From contig JAJVIJ010000003.1 in NCBI GenBank assembly GCA_022072095.1, positions 1-64,000 of the forward strand: a stretch of DNA of 64,000 bases, written 5' to 3'. Below, one piece after another: positions 43,571-53,455 of the stretch. The notes beneath the pieces are model-generated. The model did not search any database, was not told the DNA's origin, and worked only from the letters and a program-made list of their open reading frames with translations. Source of the DNA: Rhodocyclaceae bacterium (GTDB taxonomy: Bacteria > Pseudomonadota > Gammaproteobacteria > Burkholderiales > Rhodocyclaceae). The first letter of the stretch is position 1. Each line of letters opens with the position of its first letter. A program made the position numbers and the translations under genes.

Positions 43571-46354
43571 ATGAAACGTATGCTTTTCAACGCGACACAG
43601 GCGGAGGAACTCCGTGTCGCGATTGTTGATGGACAGAAACTGATCGATATAGACATCGAGTCTTCAAGAAAGGAACAACGCAAGGGCAATATCTACAAAG
43701 CCGTCATCACACGCATCGAACCCAGTCTCGAAGCCTGCTTCGTTGACTATGGAACCGAGCGACATGGTTTCCTGCCCTTCAAGGAAGTTGCCAGGGAATA
43801 CTTCAAGTCCGGTTTGGGGACATCCCGCCCGCGCGTCCAGGATGCGCTGGAGGTCGGACAGGAGCTGATCGTCCAGGTCGAGAAGGACGAACGCGGCAAC
43901 AAGGGCGCCGCGCTGACCACCTATGTCAGCCTCGCCGGTCGCTATCTCGTGCTGATGCCGAACAACCCGCGTGGCGGCGGCGTATCTCGTCGTGTCGAAG
44001 GCGAGGATCGCAACGAGCTGCGCGACGCGATGGATCAGTTGTCGACTCCAGACGGGATGAGCCTGATCGCGCGTACCGCGGGAATCGGTCGTTCCGTCGA
44101 AGAGCTGCAGTGGGACCTCAACTACCTGATGACGCTGTGGAACGCCGTTTGCGACGCAGCGGCGCCCCAGCATGCCGAAACCGGTGGCAAGCGGCTCAAT
44201 CCGGCGCCGTTCCTGATCTTCGAGGAGAGCAATCTCGTCATTCGGGCGATCCGCGACTACTTCCAGCCCGATATCGGTGAGATTCTGATCGACACCGACG
44301 ACATCTTTGAGCAGGCGTCCCTGTTCATGGGACACGTCATGCCGCAGAACGTCGCCCGGGTCAAACGTTACCGTGACGATGTACCGCTGTTCTCGCGCTT
44401 TCAGATCGAGCATCAGATCGAATCGGCCTATACGCGCCAGGTCACGCTGCCGTCCGGTGGCGCCATCGTCATCGACCACACCGAAGCGCTGGTGTCCGTG
44501 GACGTCAACTCAGGCCGCTCGACCAAAGGGGCGGACATCGAGGAAACCGCACTGCGCACCAATCTGGAAGCGGCCGACGAAATCGCGCGACAGCTGCGCC
44601 TGCGTGACCTCGGTGGCCTGATCGTCATCGACTTCATCGACATGGACGCCGGCAAGAACCAGCGCGATGTCGAAAGCCGTCTGCGCGACGCCTTGCATCA
44701 TGATCGCGCCAGGGTGCAGATGGGCAAGATCAGCCGCTTCGGACTGCTCGAGCTTTCGCGCCAGCGACTGCGCCCGGCGCTCGCGGAAACCAGCTACATC
44801 ACCTGTCCGCGCTGCAACGGCACCGGCCACATCCGCAGCACCGAGTCGGCTGCGCTGCACATCCTGCGCATCCTCGAAGAAGAAGCGATGAAGGAAAACA
44901 CCGGTGCGGTCCATGCGCAGATCCCGGTCGATGTCTCCACCTTCCTGCTCAACGAAAAGCGCAACGAGATCCAGTCGATCGAACTGCGCCACAAGGTCAA
45001 TCTGGTCCTGATCCCGAACAGACACCTGGAAACGCCGGCCTATCAGATCGTGCGCATGCGACATGACCAGCTGAATCAGGAAGGGGTCGCACCGCCCAGC
45101 TACCAGATGGTTGAAACTCCGAGTACCGCGATGGCCTATGAGCCGCCGACCGCGCGGCCCGCGCAAGAGGGCGCGGCCCGCCCGCAAGCCGCCGTCAGGG
45201 GCATCACTCCGGAGGTGCCGCCGCCGGCAGCCAGTTCCCGGCCGGAGGCGGCCGCCACGAGCGTGGCCATACCACCCGTGCAAGGCGGCATTCTTGCACG
45301 CATCAAGGCCTGGTTCGCAATCCCGTCGTCAACGGCTGAGGCACCACCGCCAGCGGCATCGGATGAACCCCGCCCCGCGACCCGACGGCACGATGCGGCT
45401 GCGCAACCACGGGAGCGTGGGGAACGCAAGGGCCGAGGTAGCGACCAGCGCCCACAGCGTGGCGAACGTCCGCGTCGTGGCAACGAAGCAAAAACTGCTG
45501 AGCCCGCTGGTGGACCGCGGAGTGCCGACCGTCCCCAGCGCGCGGCCGCGCAGCCGTCGCCCACTGCGGTGGACGAGACGCGCACAAGGCGCGAGCAGCG
45601 TCCCCCGCGCGTCAAACAGCGACCCGAAGGTGAAATGGCTCAGGCGAATGTCGACACAGCAGCCGCCAAACCTACCGAAGACCGATCTGGCCAGCAGGTC
45701 TCGTCCCAAGGGGATGCCGAGCACACTGGCCCGTCTACCGAAAAGCCCGCTCAGGGCCAGGGACGCGGACAGGGTCGAGGCCGACGCGAACGCGGCGGAC
45801 GTTCTCGGGAAGGCGCTTCGGCGCAGACCCCGAAACCGGCCGACCATACCGACGAGCTGTCGCTGTTCGAGCGCGCGTTCGCGCAGGAGTCGCCGCCGGT
45901 TCGAGCTGTCGAATCGGCCGAGCCTCCAGTCCCTGTGAGCACGGAGCCGACGCCACCGGAATCGGCGCGAACGGACGCCAGCACAGCCCCCGCCGTCGTT
46001 CAGCTTGAGGCCCCGGCGCTCTTGCCGTCGCCGAAAGCGGTGCCTGCCGAAGTGCTCGCACCGCCGATGGCACCCGCGCCGGCGGCCATTCCGACCGTAG
46101 CCGCTGCGACGCCCGAGCCGATCGTCGCGAAGCCCAATCTCGACCTGGATCTGGGCAACCTGCAAAGCGAGCTGAAGACCAAGGGGCTGGAGTTGGTCGA
46201 AACACGTGCTGACAGTTCACCGTCGGTGCAACTTTCTCCGGTGACTGAAGTCGCTCAGCCCAGGGTGCCGCGTGCCCGAGCCGTGCGGCCGCCCGCCAAC
46301 GCTCCGGTCGCTGAAGAACCGCTCGTTCAGATCGAGACGCGCACACCCGAGTGA
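43571..46354 (+). CDS. rne: Ribonuclease E
   Basis: The essential endoribonuclease of mRNA decay and rRNA/tRNA processing. The 927-residue protein begins [20 protein letters not shown], nearly the same as the E. coli enzyme. An S1 domain follows (about 35-125), then the DNase I-like catalytic part with the two metal-binding Asp in SVDVNSGRS (about 310) and VIDFIDMD (about 355), and the Zn-link CPRCNGTGH (about 412-415). After about residue 510 the sequence becomes Pro/Ala/Arg-rich and disordered, the part that usually scaffolds the degradosome and binds membrane and RNA. Basic Gly/Arg segments such as [15 protein letters not shown] are clear. Confidence 0.97.
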   Translation: MKRMLFNATQAEELRVAIVDGQKLIDIDIESSRKEQRKGNIYKAVITRIEPSLEACFVDYGTERHGFLPFKEVAREYFKSGLGTSRPRVQDALEVGQELIVQVEKDERGNKGAALTTYVSLAGRYLVLMPNNPRGGGVSRRVEGEDRNELRDAMDQLSTPDGMSLIARTAGIGRSVEELQWDLNYLMTLWNAVCDAAAPQHAETGGKRLNPAPFLIFEESNLVIRAIRDYFQPDIGEILIDTDDIFEQASLFMGHVMPQNVARVKRYRDDVPLFSRFQIEHQIESAYTRQVTLPSGGAIVIDHTEALVSVDVNSGRSTKGADIEETALRTNLEAADEIARQLRLRDLGGLIVIDFIDMDAGKNQRDVESRLRDALHHDRARVQMGKISRFGLLELSRQRLRPALAETSYITCPRCNGTGHIRSTESAALHILRILEEEAMKENTGAVHAQIPVDVSTFLLNEKRNEIQSIELRHKVNLVLIPNRHLETPAYQIVRMRHDQLNQEGVAPPSYQMVETPSTAMAYEPPTARPAQEGAARPQAAVRGITPEVPPPAASSRPEAAATSVAIPPVQGGILARIKAWFAIPSSTAEAPPPAASDEPRPATRRHDAAAQPRERGERKGRGSDQRPQRGERPRRGNEAKTAEPAGGPRSADRPQRAAAQPSPTAVDETRTRREQRPPRVKQRPEGEMAQANVDTAAAKPTEDRSGQQVSSQGDAEHTGPSTEKPAQGQGRGQGRGRRERGGRSREGASAQTPKPADHTDELSLFERAFAQESPPVRAVESAEPPVPVSTEPTPPESARTDASTAPAVVQLEAPALLPSPKAVPAEVLAPPMAPAPAAIPTVAAATPEPIVAKPNLDLDLGNLQSELKTKGLELVETRADSSPSVQLSPVTEVAQPRVPRARAVRPPANAPVAEEPLVQIETRTPE

Positions 46355-46358
46355 ATCG

Positions 46359-46838
46359 TCATCCGGGCAAGTTCCCGGAGACCAGCGCGCGCAGCAAGCC
46401 CGCAGTCGCGTCCTGGACCAGATCCAGGACGCGCTCGAAACCCTCGACACCACCGTAGTAGGGATCGGGCACTTCGTCCTGGTCGAATCGGGACGCGTAG
46501 CGCATCAACAGCCCGAGTTTGGCCACGTGCTGCGGTGGACATTGCCGGGCCAGCTGGCGCAGATTCTCTCGGTCCATCGCGAGAATCAGATCGAAACCCT
46601 CGAAATCGGCGGCCACCACGCGCCGCGCCGCCAATCGACTGATGTCGATACCGCGGCGCTTCGCGGCCAGCTGCGCGCGCGCATCCGGGGCCTCGCCAAC
46701 ATGATGAGCGTGAGTACCCGCCGAATCGACCACGAATCGACGTTCCATGCGGCTCATTTTGAGATGCTGCACGAAACATCCCTCGGCGGTCGGAGAACGG
46801 CAGATATTGCCCATGCAGACGAATAACACCCTGGTCAT
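46359..46838 (-). CDS. Low-molecular-weight protein-tyrosine phosphatase
   Basis: A 159-residue LMW-PTP. The P-loop CMGNICRS (C-x5-R, Cys8 and Arg14) is at the N-terminus and the general-acid Asp is in VPDPYYGG. It has no signal peptide. No tyrosine kinase or exopolysaccharide genes are nearby, so the substrate is unknown; arsenate reductase is unlikely from the sequence. The ATG at 46838 overlaps the stop of the upstream transferase gene (TGATG). It is convergent with rne, 4 bases apart. Confidence 0.93.
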   Translation of the reverse strand: MTRVLFVCMGNICRSPTAEGCFVQHLKMSRMERRFVVDSAGTHAHHVGEAPDARAQLAAKRRGIDISRLAARRVVAADFEGFDLILAMDRENLRQLARQCPPQHVAKLGLLMRYASRFDQDEVPDPYYGGVEGFERVLDLVQDATAGLLRALVSGNLPG

Positions 46839-47500
46839 CACGTTCCCGATTCCATTTCTGTACCCCGGCCTTCATCGCGCACCGCCCCCACCCCGACGGC
46901 ATCACTCGATTCGGCTCGCGGCGCGCGCCGCAGATCGGCCGGCGTATCGACATCGAACGCGATGCCGTCGTCGTCCACATCGACGAAAATGATCCGGTCT
47001 TTGTTCGCCTCCAACACGCTACGTGCACCGCGGTCGCCTTGCAGGCGGAGCAACTCGGGAAAATAGCGCTGCCCGAATCCGACCGGATGCCCCCATCTGC
47101 CACACCGGCGCGGGACGATCAAGGCATCGCCATGCAAGCGCTGCCACAGCATGGCGAAGGTCCGACGGCGAAGCGCCGGCATGTCGCCCAGGCACACCAG
47201 GCAGGCTTCGTAGTGCCCGGCGAGCAAGGCAATGCCATCGGACAGCGTCTGTCCGATGCCCCGATCCGCATGAGGACTGAGGTGGGGCTGCGCACCCCAC
47301 GCTTCGACCAGGCGCCATCGTTCCGGTGCATCCGCGCGCACCATGACGTGAACATCGCCCTTCCATGGCACGAGCGGCCGCAGCGCCGCCGCCAGCAACG
47401 TCTCGCCGCCTTCGACCGTCGCCATCAACTTGTCGCTCCCGAAGCGTCGACTCCGGCCCGCGGCCAAGACCAGAAACGCCCGCCTGGGCTCACGCCCCAT
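46838..47500 (-). CDS. MobA-like nucleotidyltransferase
   Basis: A 220-residue protein of the NTP_transf_3 (MobA/MocA-like) type. The nucleotide loop is FLVLAAGRSRRFGSDKLMAT; the metal-binding Asp is in VCLGDMPALRRRTF; and GHPVGFGQRYFPELLRLQGD followed by DVDTPADL is characteristic of MocA-type molybdenum cofactor cytidylyltransferases. No molybdoenzyme gene is nearby. A longer frame upstream of 47500 is not family-like. The upstream cysE gene ends 71 bases away. Confidence 0.82.
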   Translation of the reverse strand: MGREPRRAFLVLAAGRSRRFGSDKLMATVEGGETLLAAALRPLVPWKGDVHVMVRADAPERWRLVEAWGAQPHLSPHADRGIGQTLSDGIALLAGHYEACLVCLGDMPALRRRTFAMLWQRLHGDALIVPRRCGRWGHPVGFGQRYFPELLRLQGDRGARSVLEANKDRIIFVDVDDDGIAFDVDTPADLRRAPRAESSDAVGVGAVRDEGRGTEMESGT

Positions 47501-47571
47501 GTATGCAGCTCCGCGTCGTCTCACTGCCGAAATGGGCAATCGCTTCGGGTGTCGCACCCACGAGCCTCGAC

Positions 47572-48327
47572 TCAATCGACGAATTTCGAAATGCGCTCGG
47601 GATCGAAATCATCGGCAATCGGCTCCTGGGCATCGATGCGCACGCCAGCGGCCGCCAGCGCCTGCACGATTTGTTTCAGGCGCCGATCCTGCGCAACTGC
47701 ATGATCGAGCAGCGCATGCAATGCTTGCGCGATCGGATCGGGCAAGTCCTGTGCAACGCCGTAAGCGGAGAACCCCAGACTCCGGGCCATCTCTTCGCGC
47801 TGAATGTCGTCCGACTTCTCAAGGATGCGCGCCGGATTGCCAACCGCAGTCGCGCCAGCGGGGACAGGTTTCAGTACCACCGCATTCGATCCGACGCGCG
47901 CACCGTCCCCCAGCGTGAAACCGCCCAGAACCTTGGCCCCGGCTCCGACCACGACTCCACGCCCCAGCGTCGGATGTCGCTTGGTACCGCGGTAAAGCGA
48001 GGTCCCACCCAGCGTGACCCCTTGGTAGAGCGTGCACTCCTCGCCCACCTCTGCGGTCTCGCCGATCACCACTCCCATGCCATGATCGATGAACACGCGA
48101 CGCCCGATGCGCGCGCCCGGATGGATTTCGATACCGGTCAACCAGCGCGCGACATGGGAGATGAATCGCGCCAGCCATTTCCAGTCGCCGGCCCAAAGCC
48201 GATGCGCGCAGCGGTGCGCGATCAGCGCATGCACGCCGGGATAGCAGGTCAATACCTCCCAGCGACTGCGCGCCGCCGGGTCGCGTTCCAAAACGCTGTC
48301 GATGTCTTCGCGTATCTGTCTGAGCAT
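47572..48327 (-). CDS. cysE: Serine O-acetyltransferase
   Basis: The first enzyme of cysteine synthesis, acetylating serine. The 251-residue protein has an N-terminal helical part with [18 protein letters not shown] and a left-handed beta-helix of hexapeptide repeats: [60 protein letters not shown]. The active-site His pair is in this region. The C-terminus is longer than in the shortest CysE proteins. Confidence 0.95.
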   Translation of the reverse strand: MLRQIREDIDSVLERDPAARSRWEVLTCYPGVHALIAHRCAHRLWAGDWKWLARFISHVARWLTGIEIHPGARIGRRVFIDHGMGVVIGETAEVGEECTLYQGVTLGGTSLYRGTKRHPTLGRGVVVGAGAKVLGGFTLGDGARVGSNAVVLKPVPAGATAVGNPARILEKSDDIQREEMARSLGFSAYGVAQDLPDPIAQALHALLDHAVAQDRRLKQIVQALAAAGVRIDAQEPIADDFDPERISKFVD

Positions 48328-48391
48328 GATGTCCGATCGATGGTCCGCGCGAGCCGGTGTGCAGCGCACGGCAACGGGATGAACGAATATA

Positions 48392-49135
48392 TCAGTCGGA
48401 ATTTGTTCTTCGTTCCCACGCGCTCAGCACCCCGTGCAACAGTCGCAGCTCGTCCGCGTGAGGGCGGGCACGCAACAACAGGCGACGCAAGCGCACCATG
48501 TGCCGATCGGCATGAGCCGGGTCGGGCAGATCGGTGCCGGCCAGCAGCGTCCGCAGGCGCGCAAGCCAGGCCTCCGTGTCCTCGAAACGTGCCAGCGGCA
48601 TGCGCTCGCGACCCAGCGTTCCGGTTGTACACGCCGCCTGCCGCAGCTCGTAACAGACAATCTGGACCGCAGCCGCCAGATTGAGGACGGGATAGGTCGG
48701 GCTGGCCGGGATGGTCGCAAGCTGCCCGCACAAGGCCAACTCCTCGTTCGACAACCCCGCTTGCTCGTTGCCGAACACCAGCGCGACCTCGCCACGCTGC
48801 GTCTGCGCAATGATGTCGGCCCGCACATCTGCCAGCGGCAGCAGACGATCATTGCCGCGTCGAGCGCGGGCCGTAAACGCGATCGAACCGACCGTTCCCC
48901 GCAAGGCCTCGGCAAGCGAGCCCACCACGCTCGCTGTAGCCAATAGTCCGGCCCCGCCAGCCGCCATGGCCGTCGCTTCGTCGGATGGAAAGTGTCCAGG
49001 ACGCACCAGTATCAGCCGCGACAATCCCATGGTGTGCAGCGCGCGCGCGGCGGCGCCGATATTCCCGGGATGGCTGGTCGCGATCAGCACGACACGCAGG
49101 CGCGCCAGCGGATCGACCCGATCGGTGTCGCTCAT
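48392..49135 (-). CDS. trmJ: tRNA (cytidine/uridine-2'-O-)-methyltransferase, TrmJ type
   Basis: A SpoU/SPOUT-family methyltransferase acting on tRNA position 32. The 247-residue protein has [20 protein letters not shown] (motif 1), [17 protein letters not shown] (motif 2) and [19 protein letters not shown] (motif 3 and trefoil knot), with a C-terminal helical extension as in TrmJ. The start is [13 protein letters not shown]; additional codons upstream are not family-like. It is divergent from suhB. Confidence 0.93.
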   Translation of the reverse strand: MSDTDRVDPLARLRVVLIATSHPGNIGAAARALHTMGLSRLILVRPGHFPSDEATAMAAGGAGLLATASVVGSLAEALRGTVGSIAFTARARRGNDRLLPLADVRADIIAQTQRGEVALVFGNEQAGLSNEELALCGQLATIPASPTYPVLNLAAAVQIVCYELRQAACTTGTLGRERMPLARFEDTEAWLARLRTLLAGTDLPDPAHADRHMVRLRRLLLRARPHADELRLLHGVLSAWERRTNSD

Positions 49136-49248
49136 CTGCGCACCACGGAGACAGCGCGCCCGGCCGGGCGGCTCTCCCGCACTGCTACAATCGACCCCCT
49201 TTGGCGGCGACGATGCCCGCTCATCCTCGCGCCCGCTCATCATTCATC

Positions 49249-50070
49249 ATGCACCCCACACTCAGTATCGCCATCAAGGCTGCTCGCCGTGCCGGACAGA
49301 TCATCAACCGGGCTTCGCTGAATGTAGACCTGCTCACCGTCTCCAGCAAACGCAAGAACGACTTCGTCACCGAGGTCGATCAGGCAGCGGAAGCGGTCAT
49401 CATCGACACCCTGCGGGAAGCCTATCCGGATCATGCGATCCTGGCCGAGGAAAGCGGCGCCAGCGGCGATTCGGACTCGCAGTGGATCATCGACCCACTG
49501 GATGGCACGACCAACTTCATCCACGGTCTGCCACAGTTCGCGGTATCCATCGCACTGCGTCAGCGCGGCGTGCTCACGCAGGCGGTCGTATTCGACCCCT
49601 CCCGCAACGAGCTGTTCACCGCTTCGCGCGGCCGCGGTGCATTTCTCAACGACCGACGGCTGCGCGTGTCCCGCCGCGATCGCCTCCAGGATGCGCTGAT
49701 CGGCACCGGGTTTCCGTTCAAGGTCTGGGATCAGGTGGATGCCTATCTGGCCATGTTGCGCGATCTGATGCAGCGCTCGGCAGGTGTGCGCCGGCCGGGC
49801 GCCGCGGCGCTGGACCTCGCCTATGTCGCAGCCGGCCGTTACGACGGCTTCTGGGAGCTGGGTCTGTCGCCCTGGGATATCGCCGCCGGCGCCCTGCTGA
49901 TCACCGAAGCCGGCGGGCTGATCGGCGACCTGCGCGGCGAGGAGGGCTTCCTGGAAGGTGGCCAGGTCGTGGCTGGAAACCCGAAGATATTCGCGCAGAT
50001 GCTCGCTACCATCGCGCCCCACTTGCCACCGAATTTGCCACCGACGCCAAGAGCCCCACAGACCGACTGA
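49249..50070 (+). CDS. suhB: Inositol-phosphate phosphatase family protein SuhB
   Basis: A 273-residue Mg-dependent, Li-sensitive phosphatase of the IMPase family. Motifs: [40 protein letters not shown] (two metal ligands), and the C-terminal [19 protein letters not shown]. In E. coli SuhB also acts with the rRNA antitermination complex. It starts [16 protein letters not shown], as is usual for the family, and is divergent from trmJ as in many betaproteobacteria. Confidence 0.95.
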   Translation: MHPTLSIAIKAARRAGQIINRASLNVDLLTVSSKRKNDFVTEVDQAAEAVIIDTLREAYPDHAILAEESGASGDSDSQWIIDPLDGTTNFIHGLPQFAVSIALRQRGVLTQAVVFDPSRNELFTASRGRGAFLNDRRLRVSRRDRLQDALIGTGFPFKVWDQVDAYLAMLRDLMQRSAGVRRPGAAALDLAYVAAGRYDGFWELGLSPWDIAAGALLITEAGGLIGDLRGEEGFLEGGQVVAGNPKIFAQMLATIAPHLPPNLPPTPRAPQTD

Positions 50071-50133
50071 AGGTGCCTCCGCAGCAAGCCGGAAACACCC
50101 GGTCTGCCACGGCGGCACCGCAAGGCAGCGCGT

Positions 50134-51096
50134 TCAGTCGACCTTGACCCCGGCTTTCTTGACGACGGCAGGCCAACGCGCCAGGTCGGCCTTGATCACC
50201 GCACCGAACTGCTCGGGCGTGCCACCGCCCGGTTCCAGCGCCGCGGCCGCCAGCTTCTCGCGCACATCGGGCATCTGCAGGATCTTGTTGATCTCCGCAT
50301 TCAGGCGCTGGACGATTTCCTTCGGCGTGCCGGCCGGTGCCAGGAAGCCCAGCCAGGCGTTGATTTCGAACGGCAATCCGGCCTCGGCCATGGTCGGCAC
50401 CTCGGGCAATGCGCCGAGACGCTTCGCGGAACTAACCGCGATCGGCCGCAGCTTGCCGGACTTGATGTGCGGGATCGACGTCACCGGTGTATCCAGTGCA
50501 AACTGCAACTGTCCGCCGAGCAGATCGGTCAGCATCGGCGCCGTGCCCTTGTAGGGAACATTGACGGTGCTGATTCCCGCCACATCCGCGAACAGCTCGC
50601 TCGCCAGGTGGGTGATGCTGCCGCTGCCGACCGTACCGTAGTTCAGCTTGCCCGGGTTCGCCTTCGCGTACGCGAGGAATTCCTTCAGCGTCTTGGGCGG
50701 CAGCGACGGATGGACGACCAGGACCAGGGTCGAGAAACCGGCCTGGATGATAGGGATCAGATCCTTGTTCGGATCATAGGGAAGCTTGAACAGCGAGGGG
50801 TTGATCGCATAGGTGCTGGCCACCAGGATGAAAGTGTGGCCGTCCGCCGGCGCCTTGGCCGCCAGATCGGTGCCGATGATCGTGTTGCCGCCGGGACGAT
50901 TGTCCACGACCACCGGTTGTCCGAGACTCTCGGACAGCTTCTGCGTGATGATGCGCGTGAACGTATCGGTCGAGCCCCCCGGCGGATAGGGCAGGAGCAC
51001 GCGAATGGGCTTACTCGGGTATTGCTGGGCAGACACCGTACCGAGTGTGCACAGGCACAGCAGGGCAGCGGCAAGGCAGCGCCAATAACGGGACAT
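50134..51096 (-). CDS. Bug/TctC-family periplasmic solute-binding protein
   Basis: A second receptor of this type, 320 residues. The signal peptide (MSRYWRCLAAALLCLCTLGT) ends near VSAQQ; then come YPSKPIRVLLPYPPGGSTD and VVVDNRPGGNTIIG, with VNVPYKGTAPMLTDLLGG at the usual place. GGAGGA stands nine bases before the ATG at 51096, a strong ribosome site that supports the start. No membrane partner genes are adjacent. The ligand is unknown. Confidence 0.93.
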   Translation of the reverse strand: MSRYWRCLAAALLCLCTLGTVSAQQYPSKPIRVLLPYPPGGSTDTFTRIITQKLSESLGQPVVVDNRPGGNTIIGTDLAAKAPADGHTFILVASTYAINPSLFKLPYDPNKDLIPIIQAGFSTLVLVVHPSLPPKTLKEFLAYAKANPGKLNYGTVGSGSITHLASELFADVAGISTVNVPYKGTAPMLTDLLGGQLQFALDTPVTSIPHIKSGKLRPIAVSSAKRLGALPEVPTMAEAGLPFEINAWLGFLAPAGTPKEIVQRLNAEINKILQMPDVREKLAAAALEPGGGTPEQFGAVIKADLARWPAVVKKAGVKVD

Positions 51097-51186
51097 CGGG
51101 TTTCCTCCAAGAATCGGGTCCGGCCGGTGCCGGAAACTTCCGTGGCGCCGATGCTGCCACAAGCGACCTCGCCTTGCACCTATGCA

Positions 51187-51981
51187 TCAACCCGGCGGTG
51201 TCGTCATCCCCCAGCCGAACATGTGCAGGGCCAGCGAACCGTACAGCCAGTTGCGATGCAGCACCTGGCACGGATCAGCCTTGCCCGCCGCGGCGGCAAC
51301 CACCAGCGGCAGGTAGTGCTCCACCGTCGGGTGCGCCCTGCGGCCGAACGGCTGCGACCAGGGTGCCAGCAGGCGATCGGTCATGCCGGTCGCGAGCGAC
51401 CCTTCCAGCGCGTCGGCGAACTGTCGCGCCCATGCCACCGCCTGCCCCTCGGGTGCATGCCAGTCGATCTCGCCGAGATTGTGCACAGCCCCGCCGCTGC
51501 CGATGATCAGCACGCCCTCGTCGCGCAGCGGCGCCAGCCGCCGCCCCAAGTCGAAATGCCAGGCCGCACCACGCGGCTGGACGAGGGACAGTTGCAGCGA
51601 TGGCACGATCGGCTCGGGCCACATGCACCGCCCCGGCACCCAGACGCCGTGATCGAGCGCCCACGCCGGCTCGGCGCTGACCTGGATGCCAAGCTCGCCC
51701 AAGCGCGCGAGCAACCAGTCGGCCTCATCCACGCCGGATGGCGTCGGCCATTGAAGCCGGTAAAACGGCTCTGGAAATCCGAAAAAATCGTACTGTATGC
51801 GCGGCTCGGATACGCCGCCGGCAAGCCGGGCGCGGTCGCCATCCCAATGCGCAGAGATCCACAGCACCACGCGCGGCCGCTCGATCAGGGATGCGGCAAG
51901 AGACTGCCAGGCCGCGGTCGTCCGGTTGGGCTCCAGCGTGAACGTCGGCGCGCCATGCGAAATGAACAATACCGGTTGCAC
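51187..51981 (-). CDS. LigB-type extradiol dioxygenase (4,5-DOPA dioxygenase family)
   Basis: A 264-residue class III extradiol dioxygenase-like protein (YgiD/DODA family). Metal-binding His residues fit LFISHGAP (start), WISAHWDG, LDHGVWVPG and HPTVEHYLPLV. It starts with GTG, preceded by AAGGAGG at optimal distance. Natural substrates are aromatic catechols, but the physiological one is unknown and no aromatic catabolic genes are next to it. Confidence 0.9.
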   Translation of the reverse strand: MQPVLFISHGAPTFTLEPNRTTAAWQSLAASLIERPRVVLWISAHWDGDRARLAGGVSEPRIQYDFFGFPEPFYRLQWPTPSGVDEADWLLARLGELGIQVSAEPAWALDHGVWVPGRCMWPEPIVPSLQLSLVQPRGAAWHFDLGRRLAPLRDEGVLIIGSGGAVHNLGEIDWHAPEGQAVAWARQFADALEGSLATGMTDRLLAPWSQPFGRRAHPTVEHYLPLVVAAAAGKADPCQVLHRNWLYGSLALHMFGWGMTTPPG

Positions 51982-51999
51982 GCTCCCCTCCTTTCCGAC

Positions 52000-52815
52000 T
52001 CAAGCCGAGAACAAGCCCGGTAACACCCTGCACGCATTGGCGGTGGTGACAGCGGCGACCTCATCGCAACCGACGCCGCGCAGTTCGGCCAATACTGCGG
52101 CGATGCGGGGCAGATACTCGGGCATGTTGCGCCCGCGACCGACGAACTCGGGTGGAATGTCGGGCGCATCCGTTTCCAGCACCAATGCGTGGGCCGGCAA
52201 ACTCGTGGCCAGCGCGCGTATCCGCGTCGCCCGTGTCCAGGTCATTGCGCCACCGAAACCGAGCACGAATCCGAGCCTGATGAACTCGTCCGCCTGCTGG
52301 CGAGAGCCATTGAACGCATGCGCGATACCACCCGCAACCGGAATCTCGCGCAAGCACTTCAACACCGCGTCCAGGGCCTGCCGCCCATGCAGGATCACCG
52401 GCAGATCGTAGCGACGCGCAAGTTTCAGCTGCGCCCGGAAAAACGCCGTCTGCCGCGCGCGATCCGCATCCGGCACGAAAAAATCGAGACCGATCTCTCC
52501 GACCGCGATTTGGCCGCCATCGGACAGCGCCTGATCGAGCCTGTCCAGATCCTCATCGACCGCTACGCCTACGTACAGCGGATGAATCCCCAAGGCATAA
52601 CGACATGCCGGATAGAGCGACTGCATCGACTGCGTGAGCGCAAATCCGCTCACGCTCACGGCAGGAACGACGAATGCGGTCACTCCCCCACGCATCGCCG
52701 CCGCCACCACCGCGCCACGATCAAGATCGAATTCGGCCGCATCGAGATGGCAATGCGTATCCACCAAACCGCATGCGGCCGTGTCAAGTGGAACTGCTCG
52801 CACTTCGCTGGTCAT
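52000..52815 (-). CDS. TatD-family metal-dependent hydrolase
   Basis: A 271-residue TatD-like DNase/hydrolase. Metal-site motifs: VDTHCHLD, AVGEIGLDFF, VILHGRQALD, HAFNGSRQQADE and LETDAPDIPPE. It has no signal peptide; the start MTSEVRAVPLD at 52815 is the first Met before the TIM-barrel strand. It lies 18 bases before the dioxygenase gene on the same strand. The 180 bases between it and the tRNA show no gene. Confidence 0.93.
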   Translation of the reverse strand: MTSEVRAVPLDTAACGLVDTHCHLDAAEFDLDRGAVVAAAMRGGVTAFVVPAVSVSGFALTQSMQSLYPACRYALGIHPLYVGVAVDEDLDRLDQALSDGGQIAVGEIGLDFFVPDADRARQTAFFRAQLKLARRYDLPVILHGRQALDAVLKCLREIPVAGGIAHAFNGSRQQADEFIRLGFVLGFGGAMTWTRATRIRALATSLPAHALVLETDAPDIPPEFVGRGRNMPEYLPRIAAVLAELRGVGCDEVAAVTTANACRVLPGLFSA

Positions 52816-52995
52816 GGGCCCATTTTGCCAGCAAGCGCCACGATCCCGGCGTCTGCATACGCAACGCTGGGCCAACGGAGAGCCGAAGTTCGATCAAGGA
52901 TGCATGGCCAGTTCAGGGCTGCTAAAATTCGCGCCCCGCGCCAAGGCTTGGGCCAACGACGCGCGAGCCCCCGGGCGACAGCCCCGGCGGGACAC

Positions 52996-53086
52996 GGAGA
53001 GGTGGATGAGTGGTTTAAGTCGCACGCCTGGAAAGCGTGTTTGGGGTAATACCCCAACGCGGGTTCGAATCCCGCCCTCTCCGCCA
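52996..53086 (+). tRNA. tRNA-Ser (GGA anticodon)
   Basis: A complete 91-base tRNA. The acceptor stem GGAGAGG pairs with CCTCTCC, discriminator G, encoded CCA (53084-53086). The anticodon loop is CTGGAAA, with GGA reading serine codons TCC/TCT. The long variable arm with TTGGGGTAATACCCCAA is typical of serine tRNA, and GGTTCGAATCC is the T-loop. A rho-independent terminator follows 14 bases later. Confidence 0.97.
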
Positions 53087-53100
53087 GGACACCTTGAACG

Positions 53101-53123
53101 ACGGCCCTTTCCGGGCCGTTTTT
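53101..53123 (+). terminator. Rho-independent terminator after tRNA-Ser
   Basis: A 7-base-pair stem, ACGGCCC / GGGCCGT (53101-53107 with 53113-53119), with loop TTTCC, is followed by a T-run ending at 53123. It lies 14 bases after the tRNA's CCA end. Confidence 0.9.
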
Positions 53124-53182
53124 CATTTCCACCCGTCACTTGACCCATCATTTTCGATGGGCCGTAGTGAGACGGAGTGATG

Positions 53183-53455
53183 CTATTCAGCCGGAACTGC
53201 CAATTCGTTGGCAACGCCGCTAACGACATGGCCGACCGGGCCAGCAAACGCTGCCGATGACAATGCCGGGTCTGGTCATCGAAGAAGAAGTCAGGCTCGA
53301 ATTCCTTTAGGAACGGCCCTTTCTCCAGCCCGCCCAGGAACAACGCCTCTTCGACGCTGATATTCCAGCCCATCACCGTCCGGATTGCTCGTTCATGGGC
53401 GGGGGCGCTTCCTGCCATGACCAAGGCTGTTCTGATCTTGATCGGGCTGCGGCGC
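53183..53455 (-). pseudogene. Remnant of a 5'-nucleotidase gene (3' end, frameshifted)
   Basis: Directly after the folD stop, the minus strand encodes SPIKIRTALVMAGSAPAHER, then VMGWNISVEEALFLGGLEKG and PFLKEFEPDFFFDDQTRHC. This is the C-terminal part of the 5'-nucleotidase family (PF06189-like): an R-T-A-L-V-T-x-R-x-A-P-A-H-E-R block followed by F-x-G-G-L-x-K-x-x-x-L and F-F-D-D-Q. Near 53267 the frame is lost by one base; in the neighbouring frame the expected end SSAAFAGPVGHVVSGVANEL continues and stops at 53183. The first two thirds of the gene are missing. It is therefore a decayed, truncated gene. Confidence 0.75.

Noticed and set aside
52894-53424. Single 176-codon minus-strand gene spanning the tRNA region
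   Set aside because: The upstream part matches 5'-nucleotidases but the rest reads through the tRNA and terminator. A truncated, frameshifted remnant explains it better.
52996-53455. Integrated mobile element at tRNA-Ser
   Set aside because: No integrase, no repeat of the tRNA 3' end, and ordinary genes follow directly; only a decayed gene fragment is present.
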